From: Microbacterium mangrovi | GTDB lineage: Bacteria > Actinomycetota > Actinomycetes > Actinomycetales > Microbacteriaceae | Direction of reading: 5' to 3' | NCBI RefSeq assembly: GCF_000802305.1 | Contig: NZ_JTDK01000008.1 | Span: 123,174-187,173 of the forward strand | DNA length: 64,000 nt | The notes under the pieces: generated by a model | Seen by the model: the letters and a program-made list of their open reading frames with translations, nothing else | What the model was told of the DNA's origin: nothing | The model's database searches: none | Translations under genes and position numbers: made by a program | Shown here: positions 34,610-44,836 of the stretch, one piece after another | Layout: each line of letters starts with the position of its first letter | How positions within the stretch are numbered: the stretch's first letter is position 1

Positions 34610-35647
34610 GTGGCATCCCTGAATCTCTCGATCCTCGACCTCGTTCCGGTGCGCAGCGGGCAGACGTCCGCGCAGGCGGTGGCGGCTTCCCTCTCCCTCG
34701 CGGCCCGCGCCGACGAGCTCGGATACGCCCGGTACTGGTTCGCCGAGCACCACAACATGCCCGCGGTGGCTTCCACCACTCCCCCGGTGCTCGCCGCCGC
34801 GGCCGCCGCGCGAACCACGAGGATCCGCGTCGGATCCGGCGGCGTCATGCTGCCCAACCACTCCCCGCTCGTGGTCGCCGAGCAGTTCGCCGCGCTCGAG
34901 GCCCTCGCCCCGGGCCGCGTCGACCTCGGCATCGGCCGGGCGCCCGGCAGCGACCCGGTGATCACGCAGCTGCTGCGGATGTCCGGCACCACCAGCGACG
35001 TGGAGCGGTTCCCGCAGCACGTCGCCGACATCCGGGCGCTCGCCTCGCCGCAGGGCGCGACGGTGGAGTTCACCTCCGGCGGCACCTACGACATCCACGC
35101 CACTCCCGCGGCGACCGGCGCGCCGCAGGTGTGGCTGCTGGGCTCCAGTGACTATTCGGCGCAGCTGGCGGCGGCATCCGGCCTGCCGTACGTGTTCGCG
35201 AACCACTTCTCCGGCGAGGGGCTCGAACGCGCCCTCGCGCTGTACCGGGAGCAGTACCGACCGTCCGAGGAGCACCCCGAGCCGGTGACGTTCCTCACCG
35301 CGAACGTGGTCGCCGCCGAGACGGAGGAAGAGGCGCGTGCCCGTGCGCTGCCCCAGGTGCGCACGATGGCCCGGCTGCGCGGCGGACTCCCGCTGCGGGC
35401 CCTCGAAACCGTCGAGCAGGCGGCCGAGGCGGAGGCGACCGACCGCCTCGCGGCGCCGGTGATCGAGAAGATGAGCGAACGCTGGTTCATCGGCACCGGC
35501 CCCGACGTGCGCTCCCGGCTGGAGGCGTTCGCGGCCGCGCACGGCGTCGACGAGGTGATGATCTCTCCGGTCGCCGGCTCCTTCGACGCCGAGCCGCTGG
35601 ATGCCACCCCCGGCCGCACCCGGACGGTCGAGCTCCTGGCGGGCTGA
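34610..35647 (+). CDS. LLM class flavin-dependent oxidoreductase
   Basis: The 345-residue protein belongs to the luciferase-like monooxygenase superfamily, with the N-terminal LSILDLVPVRSG, RYWFAEHHNMPAVAS and the conserved LLGSSDYSAQLAA that bind flavin. Proteins of this MsnO8-like group use FMN or F420; which applies is not visible. I chose the GTG at 34610 because the protein begins with the family sequence ASLNLSILDL; the longer frame upstream has no similarity. It is divergent from the LacI gene. Confidence 0.9.
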   Translation: MASLNLSILDLVPVRSGQTSAQAVAASLSLAARADELGYARYWFAEHHNMPAVASTTPPVLAAAAAARTTRIRVGSGGVMLPNHSPLVVAEQFAALEALAPGRVDLGIGRAPGSDPVITQLLRMSGTTSDVERFPQHVADIRALASPQGATVEFTSGGTYDIHATPAATGAPQVWLLGSSDYSAQLAAASGLPYVFANHFSGEGLERALALYREQYRPSEEHPEPVTFLTANVVAAETEEEARARALPQVRTMARLRGGLPLRALETVEQAAEAEATDRLAAPVIEKMSERWFIGTGPDVRSRLEAFAAAHGVDEVMISPVAGSFDAEPLDATPGRTRTVELLAG

Positions 35648-35649
35648 GC

Positions 35650-36612
35650 TTACACCTCGGGTTCGCCGGAGAGGATGCCGCGCAGCCAGTCGCGGGCCTC
35701 GACGAACACGTCGTCGGAGTACCGCTGCGGGTAGCGCACGATCGCGCGGTCGGCGCGCGGGTAGCTGCCGAGGAACGTGACCTTCGGGCTGAATCGGCGA
35801 AGGCCGAGGAGTGCGTCGGCCATGCGCTCGTCGCGCACGTGCCCGTCCGCGTCGACGACGAACCGGTAGCGGCCGAGCTCGTCGCCGATGGGGCGCGAGG
35901 CGAGCAGCGACAGGTTGATCCCGCGCGTCGCGAACTGCTCGAGCATGTCCAGCAGCGCGCCCGGGTGGTCTTCGGGGAGCTCGACGATCAGCGACGTCTT
36001 GTCGGCACCGGTGGGCGACTGCGGCGGAGCGGACTTGCTGACCAGCACGAAGCGGGTGACCGCGTTCGGGTTGTCGCCGATGTCCTCTGCGAGCAGCTCC
36101 AGCTCGTGGTGGTCGAGGATGCCGGGCGGGGCGATCGCGGCATCCGCGTCGCTCGTGCCGTCCAGGATGCCGAGGGCGGATGCCACGTTGCTGGCCGCCG
36201 GCACGTGCGCGTGCGCGGGGAGGTTCGCACCGAGCCACTGCAGGCACTGCGCGTACGCGACCGGGTGCGCGGCGATGAGCGACACGTCCTCGAGACGGGT
36301 GCCGGGCTTGGCGACCAGCACGAACGACACCGGAACCAGGTACTCGCCGACGATCCGCAGGCCCGGCACGGTGGCCAGGGCATCCTGCGCGGTGGACACG
36401 CCCCCGTCGACGGAGTTCTCGATCGCGATCATCGCGGCATCCGACCGGCCCGCGGTGACGTCGGCGAGCGCCTCGGCGACGTTGCGCACCGAGTGCCAGA
36501 TCTGCCCCCGGGCTTCGGGGACCTGCGCGAGCGCGGCTTCGGTGAAGGTTCCGGCGGGGCCGAGGTAGCTGTAGGTCCGTCGGGCTTCCGCGTCCCAGAT
36601 GTCGCTCGTCAC
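35650..36612 (-). CDS. pheA: Prephenate dehydratase
   Basis: The 320-residue protein has an N-terminal prephenate dehydratase domain (SYLGPAGTFTEAAL, residues 14-27, and the catalytic TRF triad in AVTRFVLVS). A C-terminal ACT domain (GALLDMLEQFATRGINLS) normally binds phenylalanine for feedback control. It makes phenylpyruvate for phenylalanine synthesis. The start is a GTG and the stop is 3 bp after the convergent LLM gene ends. Confidence 0.95.
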   Translation of the reverse strand: MTSDIWDAEARRTYSYLGPAGTFTEAALAQVPEARGQIWHSVRNVAEALADVTAGRSDAAMIAIENSVDGGVSTAQDALATVPGLRIVGEYLVPVSFVLVAKPGTRLEDVSLIAAHPVAYAQCLQWLGANLPAHAHVPAASNVASALGILDGTSDADAAIAPPGILDHHELELLAEDIGDNPNAVTRFVLVSKSAPPQSPTGADKTSLIVELPEDHPGALLDMLEQFATRGINLSLLASRPIGDELGRYRFVVDADGHVRDERMADALLGLRRFSPKVTFLGSYPRADRAIVRYPQRYSDDVFVEARDWLRGILSGEPEV

Positions 36613-36647
36613 CCGCCAAGCCTAGCGGCGGCATCCGCAAGCCAATC

Positions 36648-36665
36648 TATAAGTCCTGTTATATT
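36648..36665 (+). promoter_or_regulatory. MarR operator and -10 element of a leaderless promoter
   Basis: TATAA-GTCCTG-TTATA (36648-36663) is an inverted repeat of MarR type. Its right arm merges into TATATT (36660-36665), a -10 element 6 bp before the GTG start, as in leaderless actinobacterial promoters. Binding there would block transcription directly. Confidence 0.5.
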
Positions 36666-36671
36666 AGCCCT

Positions 36672-37184
36672 GTGACATCTGCTGATCCCACCTCCCGCCC
36701 CCGCTCGGTCGACGAGCTCCCCAATTTCTGGCGGGGCCTCACGACCCTTCGGACGCGCATGAACGACAGCCTCGTCGACCTGTACCGCGAGCTCGGCATC
36801 GGCGTGAATCCGCGGTTCAGCATGGCGATCATGTTCCTCGCCGACGGGGATGCCTCGATCCGCTCCCTCGCCGAGCGCTGCGGGGTCACGCACTCCGCGA
36901 TGAGCCAGTCGGTCACCGCGATGCGCACCGCAGGCCTCGTCACCACCGCGCCGGGTTCGGATGCCCGCGAACGCATCGTCTCGCTCACCGACGCCGGCAC
37001 CCGCCTCGCACCGCTGCTCTGGGCGGAGTGGTACGCCACCGAGGCGGCCGCGGCCGAGCTGGATGCCGAACTCACCGAGTCGCTTGCGGCCTTCGTGCGC
37101 GCAGCCGACGCCGCCCTCGACCGCGAGTCCTTCGCCGATCGCGTGCGCCGCCATCTGGACGCCGATCCCGCGACGATCCGATGA
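36672..37184 (+). CDS. MarR family regulator
   Basis: The 170-residue protein has a winged helix-turn-helix ([20 protein letters not shown]) and the wing region [19 protein letters not shown] of MarR proteins. It starts with GTG and has no ribosome-binding site but a -10 element 6 bp upstream, so its mRNA is probably leaderless. It is coupled by ATGA to an MFS exporter, which is its probable target together with its own gene. Confidence 0.9.
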   Translation: MTSADPTSRPRSVDELPNFWRGLTTLRTRMNDSLVDLYRELGIGVNPRFSMAIMFLADGDASIRSLAERCGVTHSAMSQSVTAMRTAGLVTTAPGSDARERIVSLTDAGTRLAPLLWAEWYATEAAAAELDAELTESLAAFVRAADAALDRESFADRVRRHLDADPATIR

Positions 37185-38446
37185 AGGCCCTGCGCGGCCA
37201 CCTCGTCGACCTCGGCCCCCTGCGCCGCAGCCGGGAGTTCCGGCACTACTGGATCGGCACCGCAGTGTCGGGGTTCGGCGGCAGCATGACGTCGTTCGCG
37301 CTGCTCTACGCCGTCTGGGACGTCTCGCGCTCGGCAGTCCTGGTCGGACTCACCGGCGTGGTCCAGGCGATCCCGCTCGTGGTGTTCGCCCTCATCGGCG
37401 GGCACCTCGCCGACACCCGCAACCGGCGCACCCTGCTGATCTGGGCGCGCTCGGGCCAGCTGGCCGTGAGCGCCGTCGCCGCCGCCCTCGTGATCACCGG
37501 CCATCACAGCATCCCGATCCTCTACGCCGTCATCGCCGCCGGCGCCGCCCTGTCGAGCCTGTCCGCCCCGGTGGCGCAGACCGTGCCGCCGATGCTGCTC
37601 GCCGGCTCCGACCTCGCCGCCGGCCTCGCGATCACGAGGCTCTCCGGCCAGTTCGCGCTGCTGCTCGGTCCGGCGATCGGCGGCATCCTGGTGGCATCCG
37701 TCGGCGTCGGCGCCTGCCTCGTGGTGGATGTCGCGACCTTCGGCGCAGCCCTGTGGGGCATCCGGGCCCTGCCGAACCGACCCCCGGCCCGCGTACGGAC
37801 GGATGCCGCCACCCCGGCCGGCGAACTGCTCGCCGGCCTGCGGTTCGTGGTGCGCACCCCGGTGATCCTGGGTGCGTTCCTCGTGGATGTCTGCGCCATG
37901 GTGCTGGCGCTTCCGGCCGCTCTCTTCCCCGTGATCAATGCGGAACGATTCGGCGGGTCGCCGCTCACCCTCGGGCTCATGCTGCCGGCGATCGGGCTGG
38001 GCGGCATCCTCGCCGGGCTGTTCTCCGGCCGCATCACCGCGGCCGCGCGCCAGGGCCGGATCATGCTGATCTCCTGCGCCGCGTGGGGCGCCGCGACCGC
38101 GGCTTTCGGTCTCGCCGGCAGCCTGCCCCTGGCCCTGCTCGCCCTCGTGTTCGCCGGCGCCGCCGACACGTGCACGGTCGTCAGCCGAGGCACGATCGTG
38201 CAGACGGCCACCCCCGACGAACTGCGCGGACGCGTGTCGTCGCTGGACTTCCTGGTGGGCGCGGGCGGCCCCAGCATCGGCGACCTGCGCGCAGGCCTCG
38301 TGGCGGGGCTCACGTCCGGTGCGATCAGCTGTGTGATCGGCGGACTCGCGTGCGTGGCCGGCGCCGGCGCGATCGCCGGCACATCTGCGCGTCTTCGGCA
38401 GTGGCGGCTGACACCGGCGGCTCCGCGCGGCAGACTGGGGGCATGA
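37181..38446 (+). CDS. MFS transporter (efflux type)
   Basis: The 421-residue protein has about 12 hydrophobic segments and the MFS motif [14 protein letters not shown] near residue 70. It resembles enterobactin-exporter/macrolide-efflux type MFS proteins. The ATG overlaps the MarR stop, so it is probably repressed by that regulator and induced by a substrate of the pump. It also overlaps the start of pgm. Confidence 0.9.
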   Translation: MKALRGHLVDLGPLRRSREFRHYWIGTAVSGFGGSMTSFALLYAVWDVSRSAVLVGLTGVVQAIPLVVFALIGGHLADTRNRRTLLIWARSGQLAVSAVAAALVITGHHSIPILYAVIAAGAALSSLSAPVAQTVPPMLLAGSDLAAGLAITRLSGQFALLLGPAIGGILVASVGVGACLVVDVATFGAALWGIRALPNRPPARVRTDAATPAGELLAGLRFVVRTPVILGAFLVDVCAMVLALPAALFPVINAERFGGSPLTLGLMLPAIGLGGILAGLFSGRITAAARQGRIMLISCAAWGAATAAFGLAGSLPLALLALVFAGAADTCTVVSRGTIVQTATPDELRGRVSSLDFLVGAGGPSIGDLRAGLVAGLTSGAISCVIGGLACVAGAGAIAGTSARLRQWRLTPAAPRGRLGA

Positions 38447-40086
38447 CCCGCGCCGGACAGCCTGCCGAAGCCAGCGACCTCATCGACATCGACGAGCTCA
38501 TCAACGCGTACTACGACCGCAAGCCCGATCCTGCGGTCGCGGCTCAGCGGGTGGCGTTCGGCACGTCCGGCCACCGCGGCTCGAGCCTGTCGACGAGCTT
38601 CAACGAAGACCACATCCTCGCCACGACGCAGGCGATCGTGGAGTACCGCGCATCGCAGGGGATCACCGGTCCCCTGTTCCTCGGGCGCGACACGCACGGG
38701 CTGTCGCTGCCGGCCGAGCGCACCGCGGTCGAGGTGCTCGTCGCGAACGGCGTCGACGTGCGGCTCGACTCGCGCGAGTCGTGGGTGCCCACGCCGGCGC
38801 TCAGCCACGCGATCCTCACCTACAACCGCGGGCGCGCGGCCGACGACCCGGGCCGCTCGGACGGCATCGTCGTCACGCCCAGCCACAACCCGCCGCGCGA
38901 CGGCGGGTTCAAGTACAACCCGCCGCACGGCGGACCCGCCGACACGGATGCCACCGGCTGGATCGCCGACCGCGCGAACGCGCTGATCGCGGCGGGCCTC
39001 GACGGCGTCAAGCGCACCCGGTTCGCCGACATCGACGCGGACGCCCTCGGGGAGTACGACTTCCGCGAGGGCTACGTGCGCGACCTCGAGAAAATCATCG
39101 ACATCAATGCGATCCGCAACGCCGGGGTGCGCATCGGCGCCGACCCGCTGGGCGGGGCATCCGTCGAGTACTGGGCGCTCATCGGCGAGATGTACGGTCT
39201 CGACCTGACCGTCGTCAATCCCGACGTCGACCCGACGTGGCGGTTCATGACGCTCGACTGGGACGAGAAGATCCGCATGGACCCGTCGTCGCCGTCGGCG
39301 ATGGCATCCCTCGTCGCGCGCCGCAGCGAGTACGACGTGCTCACCGGCAACGACGCCGACGCCGACCGCCACGGCATCGTCACCCCCGACGCCGGGCTGA
39401 TGAACCCCAACCACTACCTCGCCGTCGCGATCGACTACCTCTATTCGCACCGGCCGGACTGGCCGCAGGATGCCGCGATCGGCAAGACCCTCGTCTCGTC
39501 GATGATCATCGACCGCGTCGCCGAATCGCTCGGCCGCCGGCTCCTGGAGGTGCCGGTCGGCTTCAAGTGGTTCGTGCCGGGACTCCTCGACGGCTCGGTC
39601 GCGTTCGGCGGCGAGGAGTCGGCCGGGGCATCCTTCCTGCGCAAGGACGGCACCGTCTGGACGACCGACAAGGACGGCATCCTGCTGTGCCTGCTGGCGT
39701 CCGAGATCATCGCGGTCACCGGCAAGACGCCCTCGCAGCGGTACGCCGAGCTCGAGAAGGAGTTCGGCGCGTCCGCGTACCAGCGGGTCGATGCGGCGGC
39801 GTCGCCCGCGCAGAAGGCGGCGCTCGGCAAGCTGTCGCCGGATGCCGTGACGGCCTCCGAACTGGCCGGCGAGACGATCACCGCGAAGCTGACGAACGCG
39901 CCGGGCAACGGCGCCGCGATCGGCGGCCTCAAGGTGCAGACCGAGAGCGCCTGGTTCGCCGCCCGCCCCTCCGGCACCGAGGACGTCTACAAGCTCTACG
40001 CCGAGTCCCTGCGCGGCCCCGACCACCTGAAGCAGGTGCAGGAGGAGGCCCGGGCGGTGGTCGCCGCCGCCCTCGAGGGCGCGTAG
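38443..40086 (+). CDS. pgm: Phosphoglucomutase (alpha-D-glucose)
   Basis: The 547-residue enzyme has the phosphorylated serine loop [17 protein letters not shown], the metal-binding [10 protein letters not shown], the sugar-binding [10 protein letters not shown] and the phosphate loop [10 protein letters not shown]. It interconverts glucose-1-phosphate and glucose-6-phosphate, linking the galT/galK/galE products to glycolysis. Oddly its ATG overlaps the stop of the MFS gene, so it is cotranscribed with a MarR-controlled exporter; a separate promoter inside the MFS gene is likely. Confidence 0.96.
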   Translation: MTRAGQPAEASDLIDIDELINAYYDRKPDPAVAAQRVAFGTSGHRGSSLSTSFNEDHILATTQAIVEYRASQGITGPLFLGRDTHGLSLPAERTAVEVLVANGVDVRLDSRESWVPTPALSHAILTYNRGRAADDPGRSDGIVVTPSHNPPRDGGFKYNPPHGGPADTDATGWIADRANALIAAGLDGVKRTRFADIDADALGEYDFREGYVRDLEKIIDINAIRNAGVRIGADPLGGASVEYWALIGEMYGLDLTVVNPDVDPTWRFMTLDWDEKIRMDPSSPSAMASLVARRSEYDVLTGNDADADRHGIVTPDAGLMNPNHYLAVAIDYLYSHRPDWPQDAAIGKTLVSSMIIDRVAESLGRRLLEVPVGFKWFVPGLLDGSVAFGGEESAGASFLRKDGTVWTTDKDGILLCLLASEIIAVTGKTPSQRYAELEKEFGASAYQRVDAAASPAQKAALGKLSPDAVTASELAGETITAKLTNAPGNGAAIGGLKVQTESAWFAARPSGTEDVYKLYAESLRGPDHLKQVQEEARAVVAAALEGA

Positions 40087-40089
40087 CCG

Positions 40090-40162
40090 CGCCGAAACAG
40101 GTCGTTGCCGCCGAGACAAGTGCACGAGGCACTCGTCTCGGCGGCAGCGCCTTGTTTCGGCG
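40090..40162. terminator. Large two-part hairpin between convergent pgm and GH30
   Basis: CGCCGAAACAGG (40090-40101) pairs with CCTTGTTTCGGCG (40150-40162) with one bulge, and GCCGCCGAGAC pairs with GTCTCGGCGGC inside. The 73-bp structure fills the convergent gap. Its CCGAAACAGG arm recurs in the hairpin at 58241-58320, so this is also a repeat family. Confidence 0.7.
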
Positions 40163-40164
40163 AG

Positions 40165-43100
40165 TCAGCCCGCGGCGGGATTCAGCTGGACCGTGTAGGT
40201 CTGCCTCGTCACGCCGTCGGCGGCGACGACCGTCACGACGACCTGCCGGCCGCTGCGGGTGGTGGTCACCGTGGCATCCTGATCCGTCGGCACCGCCACG
40301 ACCGGGGTCGCGGCGCTCGGGGCGGAGACCGAGTACGCCGTCTTGCCGGCCGCGAACCCGGCGATCGGGGTGTTGGCGACGCGCAGCGCGGCAAGGGTCG
40401 CGACGTCCGCCGGCTTCCCGACCACTTCGTTCACTCCCACCTCGGAGATCTTCGTGTAGAAGTTCAGCCCGAGGACCAGGCGGATCGCCGTGGTGGTGAC
40501 GGGCGTGAACGGGATGCTCGTGGTCGTGTCGACCGCGAGGCCGGATGCCGCGCCGGCCGACGTGTCGACCCAGGCGCCGTTCGCGTCCTTGTACTGGACC
40601 GTCACGGTCAGCGGTGCCCGTTCGGTGGGTGTGACATCCACCGAGCTGACGACGCGGCTGCCGCCGAGCGAGTACGTGAGCGTGTCGGAGCTCATCCCGC
40701 TGCTGCGCCAGTCCGACCAGTAGTTCGAGGTGCTCACGACTCCGTCGCAGGTGCGGGATGCCGCGTACGACCCCTCGGTGTATCCGGCCGTCACCGACAC
40801 CGGGGACTTCGCTCCGCAGAGGTTGCTCGACCCGCCGGACGGCACCACGATCACGTTCAGCCGCGCCGCCACCGGCGCACCCCCGGACGTGTTCGAGGCG
40901 ACGGTTCCCGTCACCGGGAAAACACCCTTCGCCTGGAACGCGGCGTCGGTCGCACCGCTCCAGTCCCACGTCACCGGAGCGCTGAAGGTCGCGTCGGACA
41001 CGTCGCCGATGCGGGCCTGCACGGTGCTCGGCGCCTGCGCCTCGACGGCTGCGAGCGAGGTGCCGGCGGTCACGGTGACCGATGCCGGGTCGCTGACCGT
41101 GTACGGGCCGACCACCACGGTCGCCGACACGGTCAGGGCGTTGCCGAACACGTCGGTCGCGGTGCCGGACACCGTGGTCGATCCCGCCTTCTTCCATCCG
41201 CTGCCGGGCAGCTGCCAGGCCACGGCGACCGGTGACCCGGTCCCCCACGCGTAGGTGGGCGTGACGGTCGTCGGCATCACCGGGGCGACGCCGACGGGCG
41301 TGGCGATCACCGGCCGCACGGCACCGGTCGCGATCGTCGAGTCGATCGACCACGCCTGGTTCGTTCCGCCGTTGGACCCGTAGACGCCCACGCCGGCGCC
41401 GCTCGTCGTCGACTGTCCGTTGACGTCGAGGGCGAGCGCCAGCGCCTTGTTCACGAGCGAGTACGTCTTCCCGTCCGTCGTCTGCAGCACCCAGAGCGAG
41501 CTCGGGTCGGCCGACGCGTCGGCGAGGGATGCCGTGCGCACCGCCGTGCCGCTGCTCGTGGCAGCCAGCACCCCGCCGCTCGGGGTGGTCAGCACGTACT
41601 GCTTCGTGGCGGGCGCCGCCGCGTCGTCGACCCGGTGGAAGGTCCACTTCTGCGCGGTGGCCGCGGCCGCGGTGGTCGCGGGCGTCGTGATGGTGGTGGC
41701 GGCGCCGGTGGATGCCGCGGAGGCATCCGTCAGGGCGAGTCCGGACTGCACTCCGCGCAGCCGGTACGTGCCGCCGTCGGTCACCCCGACGTTCGCCGCC
41801 GTGCCCGAGACGCCGTTCACGACGATCGTGGTCACCGACTGCGCCGGCACCGTGAGGGTCACCGAGCGGGATGCCGCATCCACCGGGACCGGCTTCTGCG
41901 CCACCACGCCGGTCGCCGTGATGTCGGCGATGGTCCCGTCGGATCCGGCGGCGGGAGCGGTGGTCTGGTACGCCGTCGCCGTCGCCCCGGCCGCGATCGC
42001 GCCGAACTTCGACAGGTCGACGGTCACGGTCTGCGCGGAGCTGCCGGTGTTCGTGTGCACGAGCGTCGCCGAGGTGCCGTCCTCACCGAGCGCCGCGGTG
42101 GACGCGGAGTCCGTCGTCGGGATCAGCCGGTCACCCGGGCGGATGAAGTTCGTGTAGTTGCGCATCACGTTGAACTTGCTGTTCACCTTGACGCCGCACT
42201 CCGCGACCCCCTGCGTCGAGCCGCCGTTGGCGGCCACGCGCTTGGCGGACAGGAACGCCACCGGGTCGCCGTTCGGCGCGGCCGGTGTGCTGCCCAGAGC
42301 CTTGTCCGTGACGGTGTCGTAGTACTGGCAGTCGAAGTCGACGAAGACCTCGCCCCAGTTCAGTCCCTCGGTGACCTGCATGTTGTAGTAGTTCTCCACC
42401 GGCTGCCAGAGCACCCATGCGGTGGGCCTCAGCCCGTTGAGGTCGCCGGTGATCTGCCCGGCGAAGCCCAGCGCGTTGGTCATCGACGAGGGGTTGAATC
42501 CGGTCGCCCAGCTGCCTTCGACCTCGCTCATCCACAGCGGCTTGTCGGCGCTGGCCGCGTTGTCGCGCACCTGCAGGCGGGCCGAGGTGCCGTAGGCGTG
42601 GGTGTTCATCTGCGCGACCGCCGCCCGGGTGGTCGTCGGGAAGGAGTTCCAGTCGGTGACGAACAGCGACGTGTTGGTCTCGTCCATCGCCGAGACCTTG
42701 GAGTCCGAGCCGGCATCCTGCAGCGCCTGGTGCAGGTCGTCGATGACCGCCGCCTGCTGGGCGGGGCCGACGTGCATGCCCTCCTGCCCGCCGGGCTTCG
42801 GCGCGCCGTTCACGAGCGTCGTGCCCCAGTAGTTCGTGTTGGGCTCGTTGAGGGGCTCGACGGTCTGGAAGGTCACTCCGTACTGCTGCTCGAGGTGCTT
42901 CGTGACGGTCGCGAGGTACTCGGCGTACTTCTGCTGCGCGGCCGTGGACAGCTGCTGCGCGGTCGAGTTCAAGCCGCCCGAGACGTAGCCCGATTCGGTC
43001 ATGAACCACGGGGCCGAGTTCGCGAACGCCTCGAGCCCGGTGAGGTCGGGATCCTGGGCCAGCTTGCCGAGCCACCAGCGCTGGGCGGCATCCTGATTCC

Positions 43101-43656
43101 AGTCGTAGTAGGCGTCGTTGGTCGGCTCGAACTTCGCGAGGATCTGCGCCTTGTTCGCGAGCGTGGTGGATGCCCCGCCGTAGAGATCGCTCGATCCGGT
43201 GGCGTCGGGCTTCCAGAATCCCGGGACCGCTCCGCCGGCGCGCAGGTAGTCGGGCACGTCGGTCGCGTTGCCGCCGCCGATGTTGTACCGCGCGATCGTG
43301 AGGTTCATGCCGTCCTGGCCGAACAGCAGGTCGTAGAGCTGGTTCTTGAGGGCGTCCGGATAGTTGCCGGTCGCGTTCGCGAACCACGCGAGCGACGTGC
43401 CCCAGCCCTGGAACGGGCCCGAGGCATCCCACGGATCGGGCGTGATGGTCAACCCGTTCGCGGATGCCGTCGTCGTCGCGGCGGTCGCGACCGGCGTGTC
43501 CGCTGCCGCCGCCGGCAGGGCGGCGGCCATGCCGAGCACGGCGACCGAGCAACCCGCCACCCAGCCGAGCACGCGCCGCACCGGCGCCCGCCCGATCACC
43601 TCGTTCCGCGGCTTCCCGCCGCTCGGATTCCTGTGTCGTCTCGTCGACCTCATCAT
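40165..43656 (-). CDS. Secreted multidomain GH30 glycosidase (probable endo-beta-1,6-galactanase)
   Basis: The 1163-residue protein has a signal peptide (cleavage near residue 52) and a GH30 catalytic domain to about residue 560, with acid/base Glu271 in PLNEPN and nucleophile Glu378 in WMSEVEG. It is followed by a ricin-B-like lectin region (about 620-760), an Ig-like Big_4 region, a discoidin-like CBM region and a C-terminal cadherin-like beta-sandwich (about 1070-1163). Start ATG at 43656 follows GGAAGGGA. There is no cell-wall anchor. Context (GH35, galT/K/E) suggests galactan as substrate; other GH30 activities such as glucanase or xylanase are possible. Confidence 0.88.
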   Translation of the reverse strand: MMRSTRRHRNPSGGKPRNEVIGRAPVRRVLGWVAGCSVAVLGMAAALPAAAADTPVATAATTTASANGLTITPDPWDASGPFQGWGTSLAWFANATGNYPDALKNQLYDLLFGQDGMNLTIARYNIGGGNATDVPDYLRAGGAVPGFWKPDATGSSDLYGGASTTLANKAQILAKFEPTNDAYYDWNQDAAQRWWLGKLAQDPDLTGLEAFANSAPWFMTESGYVSGGLNSTAQQLSTAAQQKYAEYLATVTKHLEQQYGVTFQTVEPLNEPNTNYWGTTLVNGAPKPGGQEGMHVGPAQQAAVIDDLHQALQDAGSDSKVSAMDETNTSLFVTDWNSFPTTTRAAVAQMNTHAYGTSARLQVRDNAASADKPLWMSEVEGSWATGFNPSSMTNALGFAGQITGDLNGLRPTAWVLWQPVENYYNMQVTEGLNWGEVFVDFDCQYYDTVTDKALGSTPAAPNGDPVAFLSAKRVAANGGSTQGVAECGVKVNSKFNVMRNYTNFIRPGDRLIPTTDSASTAALGEDGTSATLVHTNTGSSAQTVTVDLSKFGAIAAGATATAYQTTAPAAGSDGTIADITATGVVAQKPVPVDAASRSVTLTVPAQSVTTIVVNGVSGTAANVGVTDGGTYRLRGVQSGLALTDASAASTGAATTITTPATTAAAATAQKWTFHRVDDAAAPATKQYVLTTPSGGVLAATSSGTAVRTASLADASADPSSLWVLQTTDGKTYSLVNKALALALDVNGQSTTSGAGVGVYGSNGGTNQAWSIDSTIATGAVRPVIATPVGVAPVMPTTVTPTYAWGTGSPVAVAWQLPGSGWKKAGSTTVSGTATDVFGNALTVSATVVVGPYTVSDPASVTVTAGTSLAAVEAQAPSTVQARIGDVSDATFSAPVTWDWSGATDAAFQAKGVFPVTGTVASNTSGGAPVAARLNVIVVPSGGSSNLCGAKSPVSVTAGYTEGSYAASRTCDGVVSTSNYWSDWRSSGMSSDTLTYSLGGSRVVSSVDVTPTERAPLTVTVQYKDANGAWVDTSAGAASGLAVDTTTSIPFTPVTTTAIRLVLGLNFYTKISEVGVNEVVGKPADVATLAALRVANTPIAGFAAGKTAYSVSAPSAATPVVAVPTDQDATVTTTRSGRQVVVTVVAADGVTRQTYTVQLNPAAG

Positions 43657-43726
43657 CGTCCCTTCCCGGCACCCACATCCCTGTGGGCGCGACGAACAGC
43701 GCCGCCGCGCGGCGCTGTTCGATTGA

Positions 43727-43740
43727 TGTTTACGCAAACA
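43727..43740. promoter_or_regulatory. LacI operator TGTTTACGCAAACA of the GH30 gene
   Basis: The near-perfect palindrome (arms TGTTT/AAACA, centre ACGC) lies just downstream of the predicted GH30 transcription start and matches the two sites at 44837 and 44871. It is probably bound by the LacI-type repressor encoded next to it. Confidence 0.75.
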
Positions 43741-43755
43741 TTTGCGAACGAGGTC

Positions 43756-43785
43756 AGAGTAGGGCCCGCGTCGAGCGCCTGTCAA
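43756..43785 (-). promoter_or_regulatory. Promoter of the GH30 gene
   Basis: On the minus strand TTGACA (43785-43780), an 18-bp spacer and TACTCT (43761-43756) form a good promoter. The predicted start is near 43749, about 8 bp before the operator. Confidence 0.6.
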
Positions 43786-43792
43786 CAGGTGA

Positions 43793-44806
43793 TCAGCGGG
43801 CCCGGCCGCTGCTCTCGCGGACGACGAGCTCGGTCGGGATCAGCCCGACCGCACCGGGACGCTCCCCCTCGATGCTGGCCAGCAGCGATCGCCAGGCGGC
43901 GACGCCGACCTGGTCGAAGTGCTGGCGCACCGTGGTGAGCGCGGGCCAGAAACTGGCCGCCTCGGGCATGTCGTCGAACCCCACGACGCTGATGTCGTGC
44001 GGCACGCTTCGACCTGCCTGGTGCAGCGCGCGGAGCACGCCGAGCGCCATCTGGTCGTTCGCGGCGAACACCGCGGTCACCCCGGGCGTGGCCGCCAGCC
44101 GCTCCCCCGCCGCATGTCCGGACTCCGCCGACCAGTCGCCGGTGATCGGCTCCGGCACCGCGGCCCCGTGCTCGATGAGGGTCCGTCGCCAGGATTCCCG
44201 CCGACGCTGAGCCGAGAACGACTCGTGCGGGCCGGTCACGTGCCAGACGGTCTCGTGCCCCAGCCCCAGCAGGTGCTCCGTGGCCAGGCGCGCACCCTGG
44301 GCCTGGTCGGTGTCGACGACGGGCAGGTCGTAGTGGGCGCTCGAGTCGAGCACGACCACCGGCATCCCGGTCGGCAGCTCCACGTCGGACTCGTTCAGGC
44401 GGTGCGCCTCGATGAGGATGATGATGCCGTCGACCGCCTGCTCGCTCAGGCGGGCGAACGCACCGGAGACGCTGGACTGCGTCGCGGCGTCGAGCGGGAT
44501 GAGCGTCAGCGAGTAGCCCGCCGTCGTCGCCTCCGAGGCGATCGCCTCGAGGGTGCGCATGTTGCCGTACGTGGACAGCGAGAACATGATCACGCCGATG
44601 TTGCGGAATCTGCCGGACTTCAGCGCCCGTGCCGCGCCGTTGGGACGATAGCCGAGGCGCTGCATCGCCTCGACGACGCGCTCGCGGGTCTCGGCGCGGA
44701 CGACGTCCTTGCCGGTCGCGACGCGCGAGACGGTCTGGGCCGAGACGCCGGCCTCCCGCGCGACGTCGTTGATCGACGGCTCGCGTCGCGATGGGGTCGA
44801 GGTCAT
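43793..44806 (-). CDS. LacI family repressor of the galactan locus
   Basis: The 337-residue protein has the HTH INDVAREAGVSAQTVSRVAT with a hinge helix (GAARALKSG) and a sugar sensor domain (VVGFDDMPEA near the end). GGAGG lies 8 bp before the ATG at 44806, better than a TTG upstream. It is divergent from the ABC importer operon and upstream of GH30. Three TGTTTACGCAAACA-type sites in this locus are its likely operators. Galactose or a galacto-oligosaccharide is the expected inducer. Confidence 0.93.
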   Translation of the reverse strand: MTSTPSRREPSINDVAREAGVSAQTVSRVATGKDVVRAETRERVVEAMQRLGYRPNGAARALKSGRFRNIGVIMFSLSTYGNMRTLEAIASEATTAGYSLTLIPLDAATQSSVSGAFARLSEQAVDGIIILIEAHRLNESDVELPTGMPVVVLDSSAHYDLPVVDTDQAQGARLATEHLLGLGHETVWHVTGPHESFSAQRRRESWRRTLIEHGAAVPEPITGDWSAESGHAAGERLAATPGVTAVFAANDQMALGVLRALHQAGRSVPHDISVVGFDDMPEAASFWPALTTVRQHFDQVGVAAWRSLLASIEGERPGAVGLIPTELVVRESSGRAR

Positions 44807-44836
44807 CGGCCGGTCCTCCCACGTCGGAGTGAACAA

